47,425 bases of DNA from UBA4742 sp037138595 (GTDB lineage: Bacteria > Actinomycetota > Acidimicrobiia > Acidimicrobiales > Acidimicrobilacustridaceae). Where the stretch lies: assembly GCA_037138595.1 (NCBI GenBank), contig JBAXIB010000025.1, positions 1 to 47,425 of the forward strand, given 5' to 3'. Below, piece by piece: positions 7,641-16,993 of this stretch (positions are counted from its first letter, which is position 1; each line of letters opens with the position of its first letter). Both the position numbers and the translations under genes were made by a program. A model generated the notes under the pieces. It ran no database searches, was not told the DNA's origin, and saw only the letters and a program-made list of their open reading frames with translations.

Positions 7641-9599
7641 ATGGCTGAGCGAGGCAAATATGTCGGGAAGGTCATCACTGATGACGACGAGACGATTGCC
7701 GCCGCACTCGAAGGCGTCAGCATCCCCACGTTAATGATGTCAATGATTCACATGAGTGGTGACACTGCGATCTTGCAAGGGCCACTCAAACCGGCTGGCG
7801 TTTATCTCAACGAGGTCCAAGGGTTTATGAGTCCCGAGGATCAAAGCGCAGTTCGAGCGATGGCACTCGCCATCATCAAGGACTATCGCGACCGTGGATC
7901 GATTCCCGGCACTCAGCCTGACAACGAGACATTGCAAGCGATGATGAGCTTCTTAGTCGCCGAGCCTGTTGCGGCCGAATATGTGCCCATGATGCTTGAA
8001 GAACTCGAACTCGATGGACGTGACGCACGCGACCTGGGATGGGGCGATGCGATTTGCGACGAGGTCAAGGCTGGATTTCATGTGGTGGTCATCGGCTGCG
8101 GAATGTCTGGACTCTTGGCCGCGATTCGGCTCGACGAAGCGGGAATCCCGTTCACCGTGATCGAAAAGAACGCCGGGCCTGGCGGCACTTGGTTCGAAAA
8201 TCGATACCCCGGATGTCGAGTCGACGTCGGCAACCATTTCTACTGTTACTCATTCGAACCAAACAACGAATGGACTGAATTTTTCGCCCAGCACAGCGAG
8301 CTCCAACACTATTTCGAGGGGTGTATGGCTAAGTATGGCGTGGCTAACCGCATCCAGTTCGAAAGTGAAGTCACGAGCGCGCGCTATAACGAATCGACCC
8401 ACACCTGGACAGTCAACGTTCGCCGAACTCATTCGCAAACCGGCACGAGCACGGTCGAGATCATCGAAGCGAACGCCATCATCAGCGCCGTCGGCAACCT
8501 CAATCGACCCAAACTGCCCGACATAGTCGGACTCGATCGGTTCGGGGGCGAGGTCGTGCATTCAGCAAAATGGCCAACAAATCTCGATCTACGCGGAAAA
8601 CGCGTTGCCGTCATCGGCACTGGGGCGAGTGCATTTCAAATCGTGCCGGCGATCGCCGAGCAAGTTGAACACCTCACCGTGTTTCAACGCTCGGCATCGT
8701 GGATGTTTCCCAATCCCAACTATCACGAGTCGGTCAACGAAGGGACGAAATGGGCGCTCGAACATTTGCCCTATTACGGCCGGTGGTACCGATTCCTACT
8801 CTTTTGGCCCGGTTGCGATGGCGGCCTCCAAGCCATGCGTATCGATCCCGATTGGCCCCATCAGGACCGCTCCATCAGCGAAGTGAACGAGGTTGTTCGC
8901 GAGATGTTCACGCAATATATGGCGGACCAGATCACTGATGACGCGGAGCTGTTGACGCAAGTTGTGCCTGACTATGTCTGCCTCGGAAAACGCACGCTTC
9001 AAGACAACGGGAGTTGGTTAGCTGCACTTCAACGTGACGACGTTGAACTCGTGACCGACTCGATCGTCGAGGTGCAAACCGACCGGGTCATTACTGCATC
9101 CGGTTCTGACTACCCCGTCGACGTCATCGTGTGTGCCACTGGATTTTATGCGAACCGGTACCTGTGGCCCATGGAAATCATTGGCCGAGATGGCATCGTA
9201 TTATCCGATCAATGGGGCGACGAGCCGACCGCCTACTTGGGCATGACCGTGCCACATTTCCCGAACATGTTTTGCCTGTATGGGCCTGGCACCAACCTGG
9301 CCCACGGCGGCAGCCTGATCTTCCATTCCGAGTGCCAAATTCGTTACATCATGGGCTGCATAGCAGCACTGTTGACGCTTCACTACGCAGCAATTGAATG
9401 CAGGGCCGAGATTCACGACGACTACAACCAGCGCCTGCAAGCCGAACTCGCGACGATGGTTTGGTCGCATCCAACCATCACCAATAGTTTTTTTCGCAAC
9501 AATTCAGGAAAGATCCACATCCTGTCGCCGTGGCGCCTCGTTGATTACTGGACGTGGACTCGCGAACCCGACTTAAGCGACTTCGTGCTGTCGAACTAG
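7641..9599 (+). CDS. Baeyer-Villiger-type flavin monooxygenase with N-terminal extension
   Basis: A 652-residue class B flavoprotein monooxygenase. After an extra 145-residue, mostly helical N-terminal region come the FAD motif GCGMSG (152-157), then GGTWFENRYPGCRVD, the Baeyer-Villiger fingerprint FGGEVVHSAKWP (301-312, matching FxGxxxHxxxWP), and the NADPH Rossmann loop GTGASA (326-331). These enzymes insert oxygen next to a ketone to give an ester or lactone, using NADPH and O2. The SD GGAAGG lies upstream of ATG 7641. An upstream SDR could supply ketones and a downstream acyl-CoA synthetase could activate the acids, which suggests a small catabolic block. The substrate is unknown. Confidence 0.92.
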   Translation: MAERGKYVGKVITDDDETIAAALEGVSIPTLMMSMIHMSGDTAILQGPLKPAGVYLNEVQGFMSPEDQSAVRAMALAIIKDYRDRGSIPGTQPDNETLQAMMSFLVAEPVAAEYVPMMLEELELDGRDARDLGWGDAICDEVKAGFHVVVIGCGMSGLLAAIRLDEAGIPFTVIEKNAGPGGTWFENRYPGCRVDVGNHFYCYSFEPNNEWTEFFAQHSELQHYFEGCMAKYGVANRIQFESEVTSARYNESTHTWTVNVRRTHSQTGTSTVEIIEANAIISAVGNLNRPKLPDIVGLDRFGGEVVHSAKWPTNLDLRGKRVAVIGTGASAFQIVPAIAEQVEHLTVFQRSASWMFPNPNYHESVNEGTKWALEHLPYYGRWYRFLLFWPGCDGGLQAMRIDPDWPHQDRSISEVNEVVREMFTQYMADQITDDAELLTQVVPDYVCLGKRTLQDNGSWLAALQRDDVELVTDSIVEVQTDRVITASGSDYPVDVIVCATGFYANRYLWPMEIIGRDGIVLSDQWGDEPTAYLGMTVPHFPNMFCLYGPGTNLAHGGSLIFHSECQIRYIMGCIAALLTLHYAAIECRAEIHDDYNQRLQAELATMVWSHPTITNSFFRNNSGKIHILSPWRLVDYWTWTREPDLSDFVLSN

Positions 9600-11327
9600 T
9601 TACGGATTTCCCACCAAGACCGTGTCGGTATCACGGCCCGACTTCAAAATCGTGCCAGCCAGCACGCCGGTCGGGACGTTCGCGTCCACGCTGAGTTCAC
9701 CATTCACGAACACCTTGGCGATTCCGATTGCCTCAGCCGACAATCGACCCGAGCCACCTGGGAGATCGTGCACCATCACCACATCGCCGCTGTCAATCAC
9801 GTTCGGATCAAACAGCACAACATCAGCGATCCAACCTTCGGTAATCCGTCCCCGATCCCGCAAGCCAAAAAGGCGAGCGGGCATGTCGGTCAGATGATGA
9901 ATCGCCTCTTCGAGACCCATGAGTTGTTTTCCTCGCAAACAATCACCGAGGAATTCGGTCGTATAGGGCGCTCCGCACATTCGGTCGAGATGCGCACCGG
10001 CATCTGATCCACCCAACATCGCGTATCCCGATCGCCACGCGTCAACACGCATGCGCCAACTTTCGGAGTCGTCATCAGTTGGGCCCGGCCACAAAACCGT
10101 CTGAAGATCGTCGGCTGCCACGATGTCGAGCAAAGCAAAGAACTCACGCACCCCGCGTTCGCGCGCAATGTCGGCGACTAGCCGACCCTTGAGTCCTTCG
10201 TTCGCGCTACTAAAGGTGTCGCCTATGCGATAGCGACCCCAACCTGTCAGTCGACCGAAAACCCCTGCTTCGGGTGAATTCGCGTCTTGTTCCATGGAGA
10301 TCCGAGTCGCAGGTTCGGCCAACCGCGCCATTCGCTCCGTGATCGGCAAGGACAAAATCGCGCCCCAATTCGGCAGCTGATGCAACGCGCAATAGGTGAG
10401 AAAACTCATGTTCATTCCCACCAGCGTCGGCATGGTCAGCGCCACAACTCTCGCCCCGCGGCGCTCAGCCTCGACTGAGGCGGCCAATTGATCCCGCGAT
10501 CGTTCGGGGACGGCAGAATCAACCGTCAACACGTTCCAGTTGATGGGTCGTTGTGCCCGCAAACTCATGTCGATCATGAGGTCAATCTCTTGATCCTCAA
10601 AGCCGCTTAGACACCCATCGGTAACCCACTCAAGCGTCGTTCCTTCATGGGCCGCGACCTCGTCACAAAGAGTCAGTAACTCCTCAGGTGTTGCCCACCG
10701 TGATGGAACAGGATCACCGTCGCCATCAGAATGGGTAAAACTTTGCGTCGTCGAAAAACCCAATCCGCCAACGTTGAGCGCCTCAGCGAGCAGGACGCGC
10801 ATCTGGTCAATTTGTGCCGGTGTCGCCTCGTGGCCCACGGCGTCTTCGCCCATTACTTCGCGACGCAAGGCGCAATGACCAACCAAAAATGCAGCATTGA
10901 CGCCTAGGTTGCCGTCAAGACGATCTAAGTATTCGCCGAAGCTGTTCCAGTCCCAAGGCACACCTTGCTCAAGAGCATCTTTGGGCATGCCTTCTACTCG
11001 CGCCATCATGTCAATGAGGTAGCTGGCACCGTCTCCGCTCACTGGTGCCAAAGTAAAACCACAATTACCGGCAACAATTGACGTCACGCCATGAAGGCTC
11101 GAAGGCGTGGCCATTGGATCCCAAAACAATTGCGCGTCGTAATGGGTATGGGGATCGACAAAGCCGGGGCAAAGTACAAGGCCAGTGGCATCAATTACCA
11201 CTGCGGCATCTTCGGTGATGACACCTACGGCATCGATCCGGCCATCACGAAATCCGACATCGGCCACAAAACGATCGGCACCGGTGCCGTCGACCACGAT
11301 CGCGCCCTTGATGAGATAGTCGAGCAT
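9600..11327 (-). CDS. D-aminoacylase-like amidohydrolase
   Basis: About 575 residues of the N-acyl-D-amino-acid deacylase branch of the amidohydrolase superfamily. It starts with DYLIKGAIVVDGTGADRF, then carries the metal-site motif PGFVDPHTHYDAQ, the family motif VAGNCGFTLAPV, and a C-terminal GGSDAGAHLD that supplies the catalytic Asp. ATG at 11327 has a strong GAGGAGG six bases upstream. Only 2 bases separate it from the stop of the acyl-CoA synthetase gene, so the two are translationally coupled. Its stop directly abuts the stop of the convergent monooxygenase gene. Family members hydrolyse N-acyl-D-amino acids or related cyclic amides; the substrate here is unknown. Confidence 0.88.
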   Translation of the reverse strand: MLDYLIKGAIVVDGTGADRFVADVGFRDGRIDAVGVITEDAAVVIDATGLVLCPGFVDPHTHYDAQLFWDPMATPSSLHGVTSIVAGNCGFTLAPVSGDGASYLIDMMARVEGMPKDALEQGVPWDWNSFGEYLDRLDGNLGVNAAFLVGHCALRREVMGEDAVGHEATPAQIDQMRVLLAEALNVGGLGFSTTQSFTHSDGDGDPVPSRWATPEELLTLCDEVAAHEGTTLEWVTDGCLSGFEDQEIDLMIDMSLRAQRPINWNVLTVDSAVPERSRDQLAASVEAERRGARVVALTMPTLVGMNMSFLTYCALHQLPNWGAILSLPITERMARLAEPATRISMEQDANSPEAGVFGRLTGWGRYRIGDTFSSANEGLKGRLVADIARERGVREFFALLDIVAADDLQTVLWPGPTDDDSESWRMRVDAWRSGYAMLGGSDAGAHLDRMCGAPYTTEFLGDCLRGKQLMGLEEAIHHLTDMPARLFGLRDRGRITEGWIADVVLFDPNVIDSGDVVMVHDLPGGSGRLSAEAIGIAKVFVNGELSVDANVPTGVLAGTILKSGRDTDTVLVGNP

Positions 11328-11329
11328 TG

Positions 11330-13012
11330 TCAATCCTCCTCGTTGCCGGTGCGAGACCGTACCTTTTCGGCGGCGGCGAGTTGTTCTTTCGCCCAACGGT
11401 AATCAGCCTTGCCCGCTGGCGAGCGCTGAATCGCCGGGAGGAAGAGGTAATCCTTGGGCAGTTTGTACCGCGCAACCACCGTCGAGGCGTGCAACGTGAG
11501 TTCAGCGGGGGTCGTCGTCGCTCCATCGGCGAGGAGCACCAAGGCGACCACCTCTTGACCCCAACGCTCACTCGGACGACCCACCACGATGACATCGCGG
11601 ACTGCCGGGTGACCGGCCAGTGCCTGCTCAACTTCTTCAGCGAATATTTTCTCGCCGCCGGAATTGATGGTCACCGCGTCACGACCGAGTAACTCGATTT
11701 GTCCATCGCTGAGCCATCTGGCTCGGTCACCCGGCACCGAGTAGCGGCGACCACTAATCAACGGGAAAGTGCGTTGGGTCTTGGCCGGGTCGTTCAGATA
11801 CCCCAACGGAACCCATCCTTCCTGGGCTAACCACCCCAACTCGTCACTTCCGGGAGCGAGCAATTGTTCGAGGTCCTCACTCACGACAACTGCTCCAGGA
11901 CCGGCCTTAAACCGCCCCGTCGACGCGTCGTCCTTGGTCGAATAATGCGACATCTGAGCACCGGTTTCTGACGACCCCACCGAATCGGAGATGGTGACAT
12001 TTGGTGCTGCATCCATGAGGCGCTGTTTCAACGCCGGATTCATGGGCGCGCCACCGTTGCCAAACCCAAACAGCGATGTGATGTCGTACGAACCACGTTC
12101 AAGTTCTTCGATCAGTGGCCGAGCAATGGCATCACCGACGACCGTGATGGTGTTGGCGGCATCACGTTCGACAGTCTGCCAAACATCGACTGGGTCAAGA
12201 CGGCGAACGTTTTTCGGAAACACCAAGGTGCCACCGCTCGACATCGCGATGAATGCAGCCCACTGCGCCGCACCATGCATCAGCGGCGGCAATACGACCA
12301 TTCGCAAAAACCCGTCCGGGGCCTTCTGCGCGAGTTCGTCATAGCTTTTGACGGTCTCCCAAGTGCCGATCGCTCTGCCACCCATGGCCGACATGAAAAT
12401 GTCGTGTTGGCGCCATGCCACACCCTTCGGCATGCCCGTCGTTCCTCCGGTGTAGAGGAGGTAAAGATCGTCAGGTGCAGGCGTTACCGAGGGTAAAAGC
12501 GGCTCAACCGATGCAAGCGCTGCTTCATAGTCGACTGCTCCGGCCAGCAACTCATTGCCTGACTCGTCAGCTACTTGAAGCAAGACGCGAACATCAGGCA
12601 AATCGGGGAGGACCTCGGCCAGGGTTGGCGCGAACGACGCGTGATACACGATCGCTGATGACCGAGCGTCACCTAAGAGGTAGCGCAATTCTTCGGCGAC
12701 ATACCGATAGTTGACATTGACCGGCGCAAGTCGAGCCTTAAAGGCGCCAAGCATGCCTTCGAGGTATTCGTTGCCGTTATAGAGGTACAGCGCCAAGTGA
12801 TCTTGACCCGACTCATGGCCTTGTAATTCGGCTCGTTCGGTATGGCATCCCAATCCGGCGGCATTGAGATAACACGCCAACCGACGAGAACGATCCGTTA
12901 TGTCGCTATAGGTCCAGCGACGATCACCCCAGATCAAACAATCACGGTCGGGAATCGCCGCGCTCACGACTTCATGCACTTGACCCAGATTGAACTGCAC
13001 TTCGGACACCAC
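11330..13012 (-). CDS. Acyl-CoA synthetase (AMP-binding)
   Basis: About 560 residues of the ANL superfamily. The P-loop-like motif LLYTGGTTGMPKGVAW, the adenylate motif in SVGSSETGAQ, the hinge GDRARWLSDGQIELLGRD and the C-terminal catalytic Lys context SPAGKADYRW are all present. It forms acyl-adenylates and transfers them to CoA, probably for a fatty or hydrophobic acid. In-frame GTG codons at 13012, 13009 and 13000 are possible starts; the longer frame to 13156 would run over the divergent FKBP gene and reads as non-homologous. It is first in a two-gene unit with the amidohydrolase. Confidence 0.88.
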   Translation of the reverse strand: MVSEVQFNLGQVHEVVSAAIPDRDCLIWGDRRWTYSDITDRSRRLACYLNAAGLGCHTERAELQGHESGQDHLALYLYNGNEYLEGMLGAFKARLAPVNVNYRYVAEELRYLLGDARSSAIVYHASFAPTLAEVLPDLPDVRVLLQVADESGNELLAGAVDYEAALASVEPLLPSVTPAPDDLYLLYTGGTTGMPKGVAWRQHDIFMSAMGGRAIGTWETVKSYDELAQKAPDGFLRMVVLPPLMHGAAQWAAFIAMSSGGTLVFPKNVRRLDPVDVWQTVERDAANTITVVGDAIARPLIEELERGSYDITSLFGFGNGGAPMNPALKQRLMDAAPNVTISDSVGSSETGAQMSHYSTKDDASTGRFKAGPGAVVVSEDLEQLLAPGSDELGWLAQEGWVPLGYLNDPAKTQRTFPLISGRRYSVPGDRARWLSDGQIELLGRDAVTINSGGEKIFAEEVEQALAGHPAVRDVIVVGRPSERWGQEVVALVLLADGATTTPAELTLHASTVVARYKLPKDYLFLPAIQRSPAGKADYRWAKEQLAAAEKVRSRTGNEED

Positions 13013-13109
13013 GACCCCCGCAACTCGACCAAGCTGACCAATGCAACCGAATTGCTGACGGTACCGCACGTAACCCTGGGCGCTCCACAAACCGGTAGCG
13101 TGGCCACCC

Positions 13110-13520
13110 ATGACTCCATCTGATGAAACTCCCGCAACTGACGACGACGGCGGCAAGCCGCATGTCTATGTTCCACCCGGTGAGACCCCGCCAGCCGAAT
13201 TGGTGATCGAAGACCTGATCATCAGCGACGGCACGGTTGCAACGAGTGGTTCTGAAGTCGAAGTCCATTATGTGGGTGTCGCGTGGAGCACCCGCAAGCA
13301 GTTCGACGCATCGTGGGATCGTGACGAAACGTTTCGATTCACTCTCGGAGCCGGCCAAGTCATTCAAGGTTGGGACCAAGGTGTCCTCGGCATGCAAGTT
13401 GGCGGGCGACGACGAATCACGATTCCGCCGAATCTGGGGTACGGAAAGGCCGGCGCGGGCGGCGTCATCGCGGGCGGGGAAACACTCGTATTCATCGTTG
13501 ACATGGTTGAGGTCCGCTAA
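13110..13520 (+). CDS. FKBP-type peptidyl-prolyl cis-trans isomerase
   Basis: A 136-residue single-domain FKBP. After an acidic 25-residue tail the fold begins at PPAELVIEDLIISDG. VEVHYVGVAW, KQFDASWDRDETFRFTLG, VIQGWDQGVLGM and PPNLGYG are the ligand-pocket motifs. It catalyses proline isomerisation during protein folding. There is no signal peptide or lipobox, so it is probably cytoplasmic, unlike some exported actinobacterial FKBPs. It is divergent from the acyl-CoA synthetase gene and 48 bases before the next SDR. Confidence 0.93.
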   Translation: MTPSDETPATDDDGGKPHVYVPPGETPPAELVIEDLIISDGTVATSGSEVEVHYVGVAWSTRKQFDASWDRDETFRFTLGAGQVIQGWDQGVLGMQVGGRRRITIPPNLGYGKAGAGGVIAGGETLVFIVDMVEVR

Positions 13521-13568
13521 CCGCGCGTCAGGTGCAGCCCCATCGAACCCATGTGGCACGATGGCCCG

Positions 13569-14351
13569 ATGCTTGAAGCGTTTTCACTCACGGGCAAGGT
13601 CGCAGTCATCACCGGTGGCGGACGAGGCATCGGGGCAGCTTGCGCCCGAAACTTCGCGGCCGCTGGCGCCAATATCGCAATCACCGCACGAACGACCGAA
13701 CAACTTGACGTTGTCGCCGCGCAAGTCCGATCCCTTGGTCGACGCGCCTTCGTGTTTCCCGCCGACGTCAACGAACTTGACCAGATCGATGCCTTTGTCG
13801 CAGCGGCCGTCGACGAGCTGGGCACGCTCGACATCGTGGTCAACAACGCTGGTGGATCTATGCCTCGGCCGTTTTTGGACACATCGGCCGGATTCATGGA
13901 GCGCGCTTTTCACTTCAATGTCACCACCGCCTTTGCCCTCACCAAAGCAGCAACACCCCACCTGCTCGAATCCGGAGGGGCCGTCGTCAATATCTCTTCA
14001 GCCATCGGCCGACTTCGCGATCGCGGATTCGTCGCCTACGGCACCGCCAAGGCCGCACTCACCCACATGACGCGATTGCTCGCAGCCGACCTTGCGCCCA
14101 AGGTTCGTGTGAACGCGATCGCCGTGGGTTCAACGGCGACATCTGCGCTGGAAATCGTGCTTGAAAATGAGGCGCTTCACGATGAGATGGTGCGGCGCAC
14201 ACCGCTCCGGCGACTCGGCGAACCCGACGATATTGCACTTGCCGCGCTCTATCTCGCGTCGCCTGCTGCGTCGTGGATAACGGGAAAAATTCTTGAAGTT
14301 GACGGAGGTCTCGAAGAAGCGAATCTCGAACTCGGACTTCCGGACCTCTAA
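13569..14351 (+). CDS. SDR family oxidoreductase
   Basis: A classical SDR of about 260 residues. VAVITGGGRGIG is the NAD(P) loop, NNAGG the structural Asn motif, NISSAIG the catalytic Ser and YGTAK the catalytic YxxxK. EVDGGLEEAN ends the fold. It resembles FabG-like and hydroxysteroid SDRs and oxidises or reduces a secondary alcohol or ketone. ATG at 13569 gives the usual start LEAFSLTGKVAVITG; ATG at 13551 is possible and adds six residues. Its stop lies only 3 bases from the stop of the convergent membrane-protein gene. Confidence 0.9.
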   Translation: MLEAFSLTGKVAVITGGGRGIGAACARNFAAAGANIAITARTTEQLDVVAAQVRSLGRRAFVFPADVNELDQIDAFVAAAVDELGTLDIVVNNAGGSMPRPFLDTSAGFMERAFHFNVTTAFALTKAATPHLLESGGAVVNISSAIGRLRDRGFVAYGTAKAALTHMTRLLAADLAPKVRVNAIAVGSTATSALEIVLENEALHDEMVRRTPLRRLGEPDDIALAALYLASPAASWITGKILEVDGGLEEANLELGLPDL

Positions 14352-14354
14352 GGA

Positions 14355-15692
14355 TTACGAGACCGGAGCCGCCGACACCGGTTCGCGAGCCGCAGCATAA
14401 GAAATCGCGGCCTCGTACAATCCGACGACCAAGACCGTAAAGAACAATGACCACCAGCCGCTGACGACAAACAGCAAAAGCCCGAGGCCCACGAGCAAGC
14501 CACCCCAGCGCAGCACGTTGACATTGCGTTGTATCCAAATCATGGAAGCCGGTGGCCCATCGTGATCAATCTTGCCCGCCAAGAAACGGGTAACTCGCGA
14601 AGCCCAAGTACGGATAGCAACTGCAGGTCGGCTTGGCCCAGTCAGAAACGCGATAAGCGCAACCGCTACGCCTACGGCTACCAGCCCATTGGTCATGATC
14701 TGCAACCGACTCACCAACGTCGAAATTGTCGCGTCAGCGGCGCCACGAGCGTCAGGGCTACTGATGAGATCAAGCGCTTGGGTCTTGATCGAACTGATAA
14801 TTGCTGATGCAATCACCAGTGCAACGATCATTCCCACGGCCAGACCAATCACAATTCGTCGGCGATTCAGCGCCAATGCAATCGTGGCGATTAGCAGCAG
14901 CACGGTGAGCACCAACATGGCGATGACTAGGCGATCAAACATCGCGACTGCGTCTTGCGCTGCTTTGAGCTTGTTACTTTGGAACACGGTGACCGTGCCG
15001 AAATTGTCAGGAAGCGGACGACCAATTGCCGCCGACAATTCAGATCGAGCCTGGTCAATTGGCGTGCCGGACGTAATGTCCGGAATCTTCGTCCCGTCGC
15101 CTAAAAGGCCTGGTGCCTTCTGTTGGACAACGTTTAGTGCATCGGTGATGAGGGGCAGAAGGTCGATCTGCACCGTGCCATTCGATGTCGACACCCGAGT
15201 TGTGTCACCGCGAAGCACTTTGACTGCTGCGGTGTGCAGTCGGCGATTCGCATCAACCCAGAACGTGGCGAACTGCTGGGTGTTGAGCAAATCTTCTACG
15301 ATTTTTTGTACAAATTGTTGAACGCCTTCAGTCAGCGGCGCAGCGAGAAACTTCGCTTGGGCTGGTAGTGCATTTTGAGCTACTTGATCGGCGTTGATCA
15401 CCTGCATGAGTTCATCGGTCAACTGCACCGCGAGGGCGTTGGTGATTTGCGGATCGCTCGCCAATGGACCGACCGCGTTCACCCACGAATCGGTGTTCAG
15501 TAACGTCCGGTGGGCCCAGACGCCGATGGTGCTGGTCAAAATAGAAGTACAGGTCAGAATGGCCAGAATGATCACTAGCGCCCGCCGCCAGCGATGACCG
15601 ACACCAGGTACCGGCAGGCTGTCGGCACGAGCGTTAGCGGCATTGCCCTTATCGGCATCCGCGCTATCGGTGGCGACAGAACCATCACTCAT
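14355..15692 (-). CDS. Multi-pass membrane protein, unknown function
   Basis: 445 residues. The first 32 are polar and cytoplasmic. A transmembrane helix follows (about 36-58), then a large extracytoplasmic domain (about 60-245) rich in Gln, Asn and Thr, then several more helices (about 248-300, 335-355 and 395-435). The C-terminal half resembles a membrane-protein family common in actinobacteria without an assigned role. There are no catalytic motifs and no lipobox. It is convergent with the SDR and is followed on the same strand, after its stop, by no co-directed gene. Confidence 0.75.
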   Translation of the reverse strand: MSDGSVATDSADADKGNAANARADSLPVPGVGHRWRRALVIILAILTCTSILTSTIGVWAHRTLLNTDSWVNAVGPLASDPQITNALAVQLTDELMQVINADQVAQNALPAQAKFLAAPLTEGVQQFVQKIVEDLLNTQQFATFWVDANRRLHTAAVKVLRGDTTRVSTSNGTVQIDLLPLITDALNVVQQKAPGLLGDGTKIPDITSGTPIDQARSELSAAIGRPLPDNFGTVTVFQSNKLKAAQDAVAMFDRLVIAMLVLTVLLLIATIALALNRRRIVIGLAVGMIVALVIASAIISSIKTQALDLISSPDARGAADATISTLVSRLQIMTNGLVAVGVAVALIAFLTGPSRPAVAIRTWASRVTRFLAGKIDHDGPPASMIWIQRNVNVLRWGGLLVGLGLLLFVVSGWWSLFFTVLVVGLYEAAISYAAAREPVSAAPVS

Positions 15693-15745
15693 TTGGAAAC
15701 CTCACGATTTGGGCTGGTGGCCAGCCTCGAAACGAAAACATCAGC

Positions 15746-16876
15746 CTAGAGGCCGGTACCTGAACCTATCGGGGACGCCGCTAGTGAGACGACTGTTCGG
15801 ATGCCACGCCCCAACCGAACATCATCAAAGGCCTCGTTAATCTCGGACAATGGCCGGTGTTTGGTCACCAAACCTTCCAAGTCAAGAAGGCCCGCCTTCC
15901 AAAGGTCGATGATCCTCGGAATATCTCGGGGCGAGTTGACCCCGCCTAGCAGACAACCAACAAGGCGCTTGCCGGTGAAAGCAAAAAAGGTTGGTGATTC
16001 GATGACAAGTTGTTCGTCGATCGGCGGAACACCGACCATCACGGTCACACCACCGGCTCGAGTCGCAGCGAGCCCTTCTTGAATGAGCGCCACCCGTCCG
16101 ACCGCATCGAATGAGGCATCGACGCCGACTCCGGTTTGCGCCATGACTAGGGCCATGAGGTCGTCGTTAAGCGGATCCACACTATGGGTCGCGCCAAATC
16201 TGATTGCCGCGTCGCGTCGCTCAGCCAGCGGATCGGAAACAATGATTGTTGTGGCACCGGCCAGTCGCGCCCCCTGCACCACCGACTGACCGACTCCACC
16301 GAGGCCGAGCACCAACACGGAATCTCCCGGCTGAACCTTTGCCGAATGAAGGACCGCACCAACACCGGTTTGCACCGCGCAACCCACGACACACGCGATG
16401 TCGAGCGGAACATCGTCAGGAATCTTTACCGCACCCGACTCTTGAATCACAACGTGCTCCGCGAATGCCGCCACACCCAAACCCCGGTAGACCACTTCGC
16501 CACCGCGACTAAGGCGTGTCCCGCCATCGGGATGGGTTGAAGTGGCCAGCGCCATGCTGCTGGTGCAAATCGAAAACTCGCCCCGCAGACACCAATAACA
16601 CGACCCACATGGCGGACATGGACTCAAAATGACGTGATCGCCCACGACGATCCTGCTCACTCCGGGACCTATCGCATCGACGATTCCTGATGCTTCATGA
16701 CCAAGCACAATCGGTGTCGCAGGCGGCATTGCACCATCGGCGAGATGCACGTCGCTATGGCATACCCCGCAATGCGAAATGCGAACCGATACCTCGCCAA
16801 AATTCGGTGCTTCAACGTCAATATCGTCATACACGCGAAGCGGTTCACCAACAGTTTCAAGCAGCGCAGCGCGCAT
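15746..16876 (-). CDS. Zinc-dependent alcohol dehydrogenase
   Basis: A 376-residue medium-chain dehydrogenase of the class III / NDMA-dependent type. HCGVCHSDVH and GHEASGIV carry the catalytic zinc ligands. The four-Cys structural zinc lobe is CPPCGSCYWCLRGEFSIC. The Rossmann loop is VLGLGGVGQSVV. It oxidises alcohols, or the thiol adduct of formaldehyde, with NAD(P) or a bound nicotinamide. ATG at 16876 has AGGAGGG five bases before it and a typical start RAALLETVGEPL; the longer frame from 16933 has none of this. It is divergent from the inositol-phosphatase-family gene. Confidence 0.92.
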   Translation of the reverse strand: MRAALLETVGEPLRVYDDIDVEAPNFGEVSVRISHCGVCHSDVHLADGAMPPATPIVLGHEASGIVDAIGPGVSRIVVGDHVILSPCPPCGSCYWCLRGEFSICTSSMALATSTHPDGGTRLSRGGEVVYRGLGVAAFAEHVVIQESGAVKIPDDVPLDIACVVGCAVQTGVGAVLHSAKVQPGDSVLVLGLGGVGQSVVQGARLAGATTIIVSDPLAERRDAAIRFGATHSVDPLNDDLMALVMAQTGVGVDASFDAVGRVALIQEGLAATRAGGVTVMVGVPPIDEQLVIESPTFFAFTGKRLVGCLLGGVNSPRDIPRIIDLWKAGLLDLEGLVTKHRPLSEINEAFDDVRLGRGIRTVVSLAASPIGSGTGL

Positions 16877-16993
16877 TGATTCCCTCCTGGGCAGGTTCAT
16901 CAACGACTGAAACTTCACTGCAGCATCTAACACTTTTCGATCGGGTGAAGTAGCCGCACGCTAGCGCTCAGACTCCCGTGCCATGATTCGGTG

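Noticed and set aside
13156..13559. Minus-strand frames over the FKBP gene
   Set aside because: They lie opposite an intact FKBP and show no family features; the acyl-CoA synthetase start is placed at about 13012 instead.
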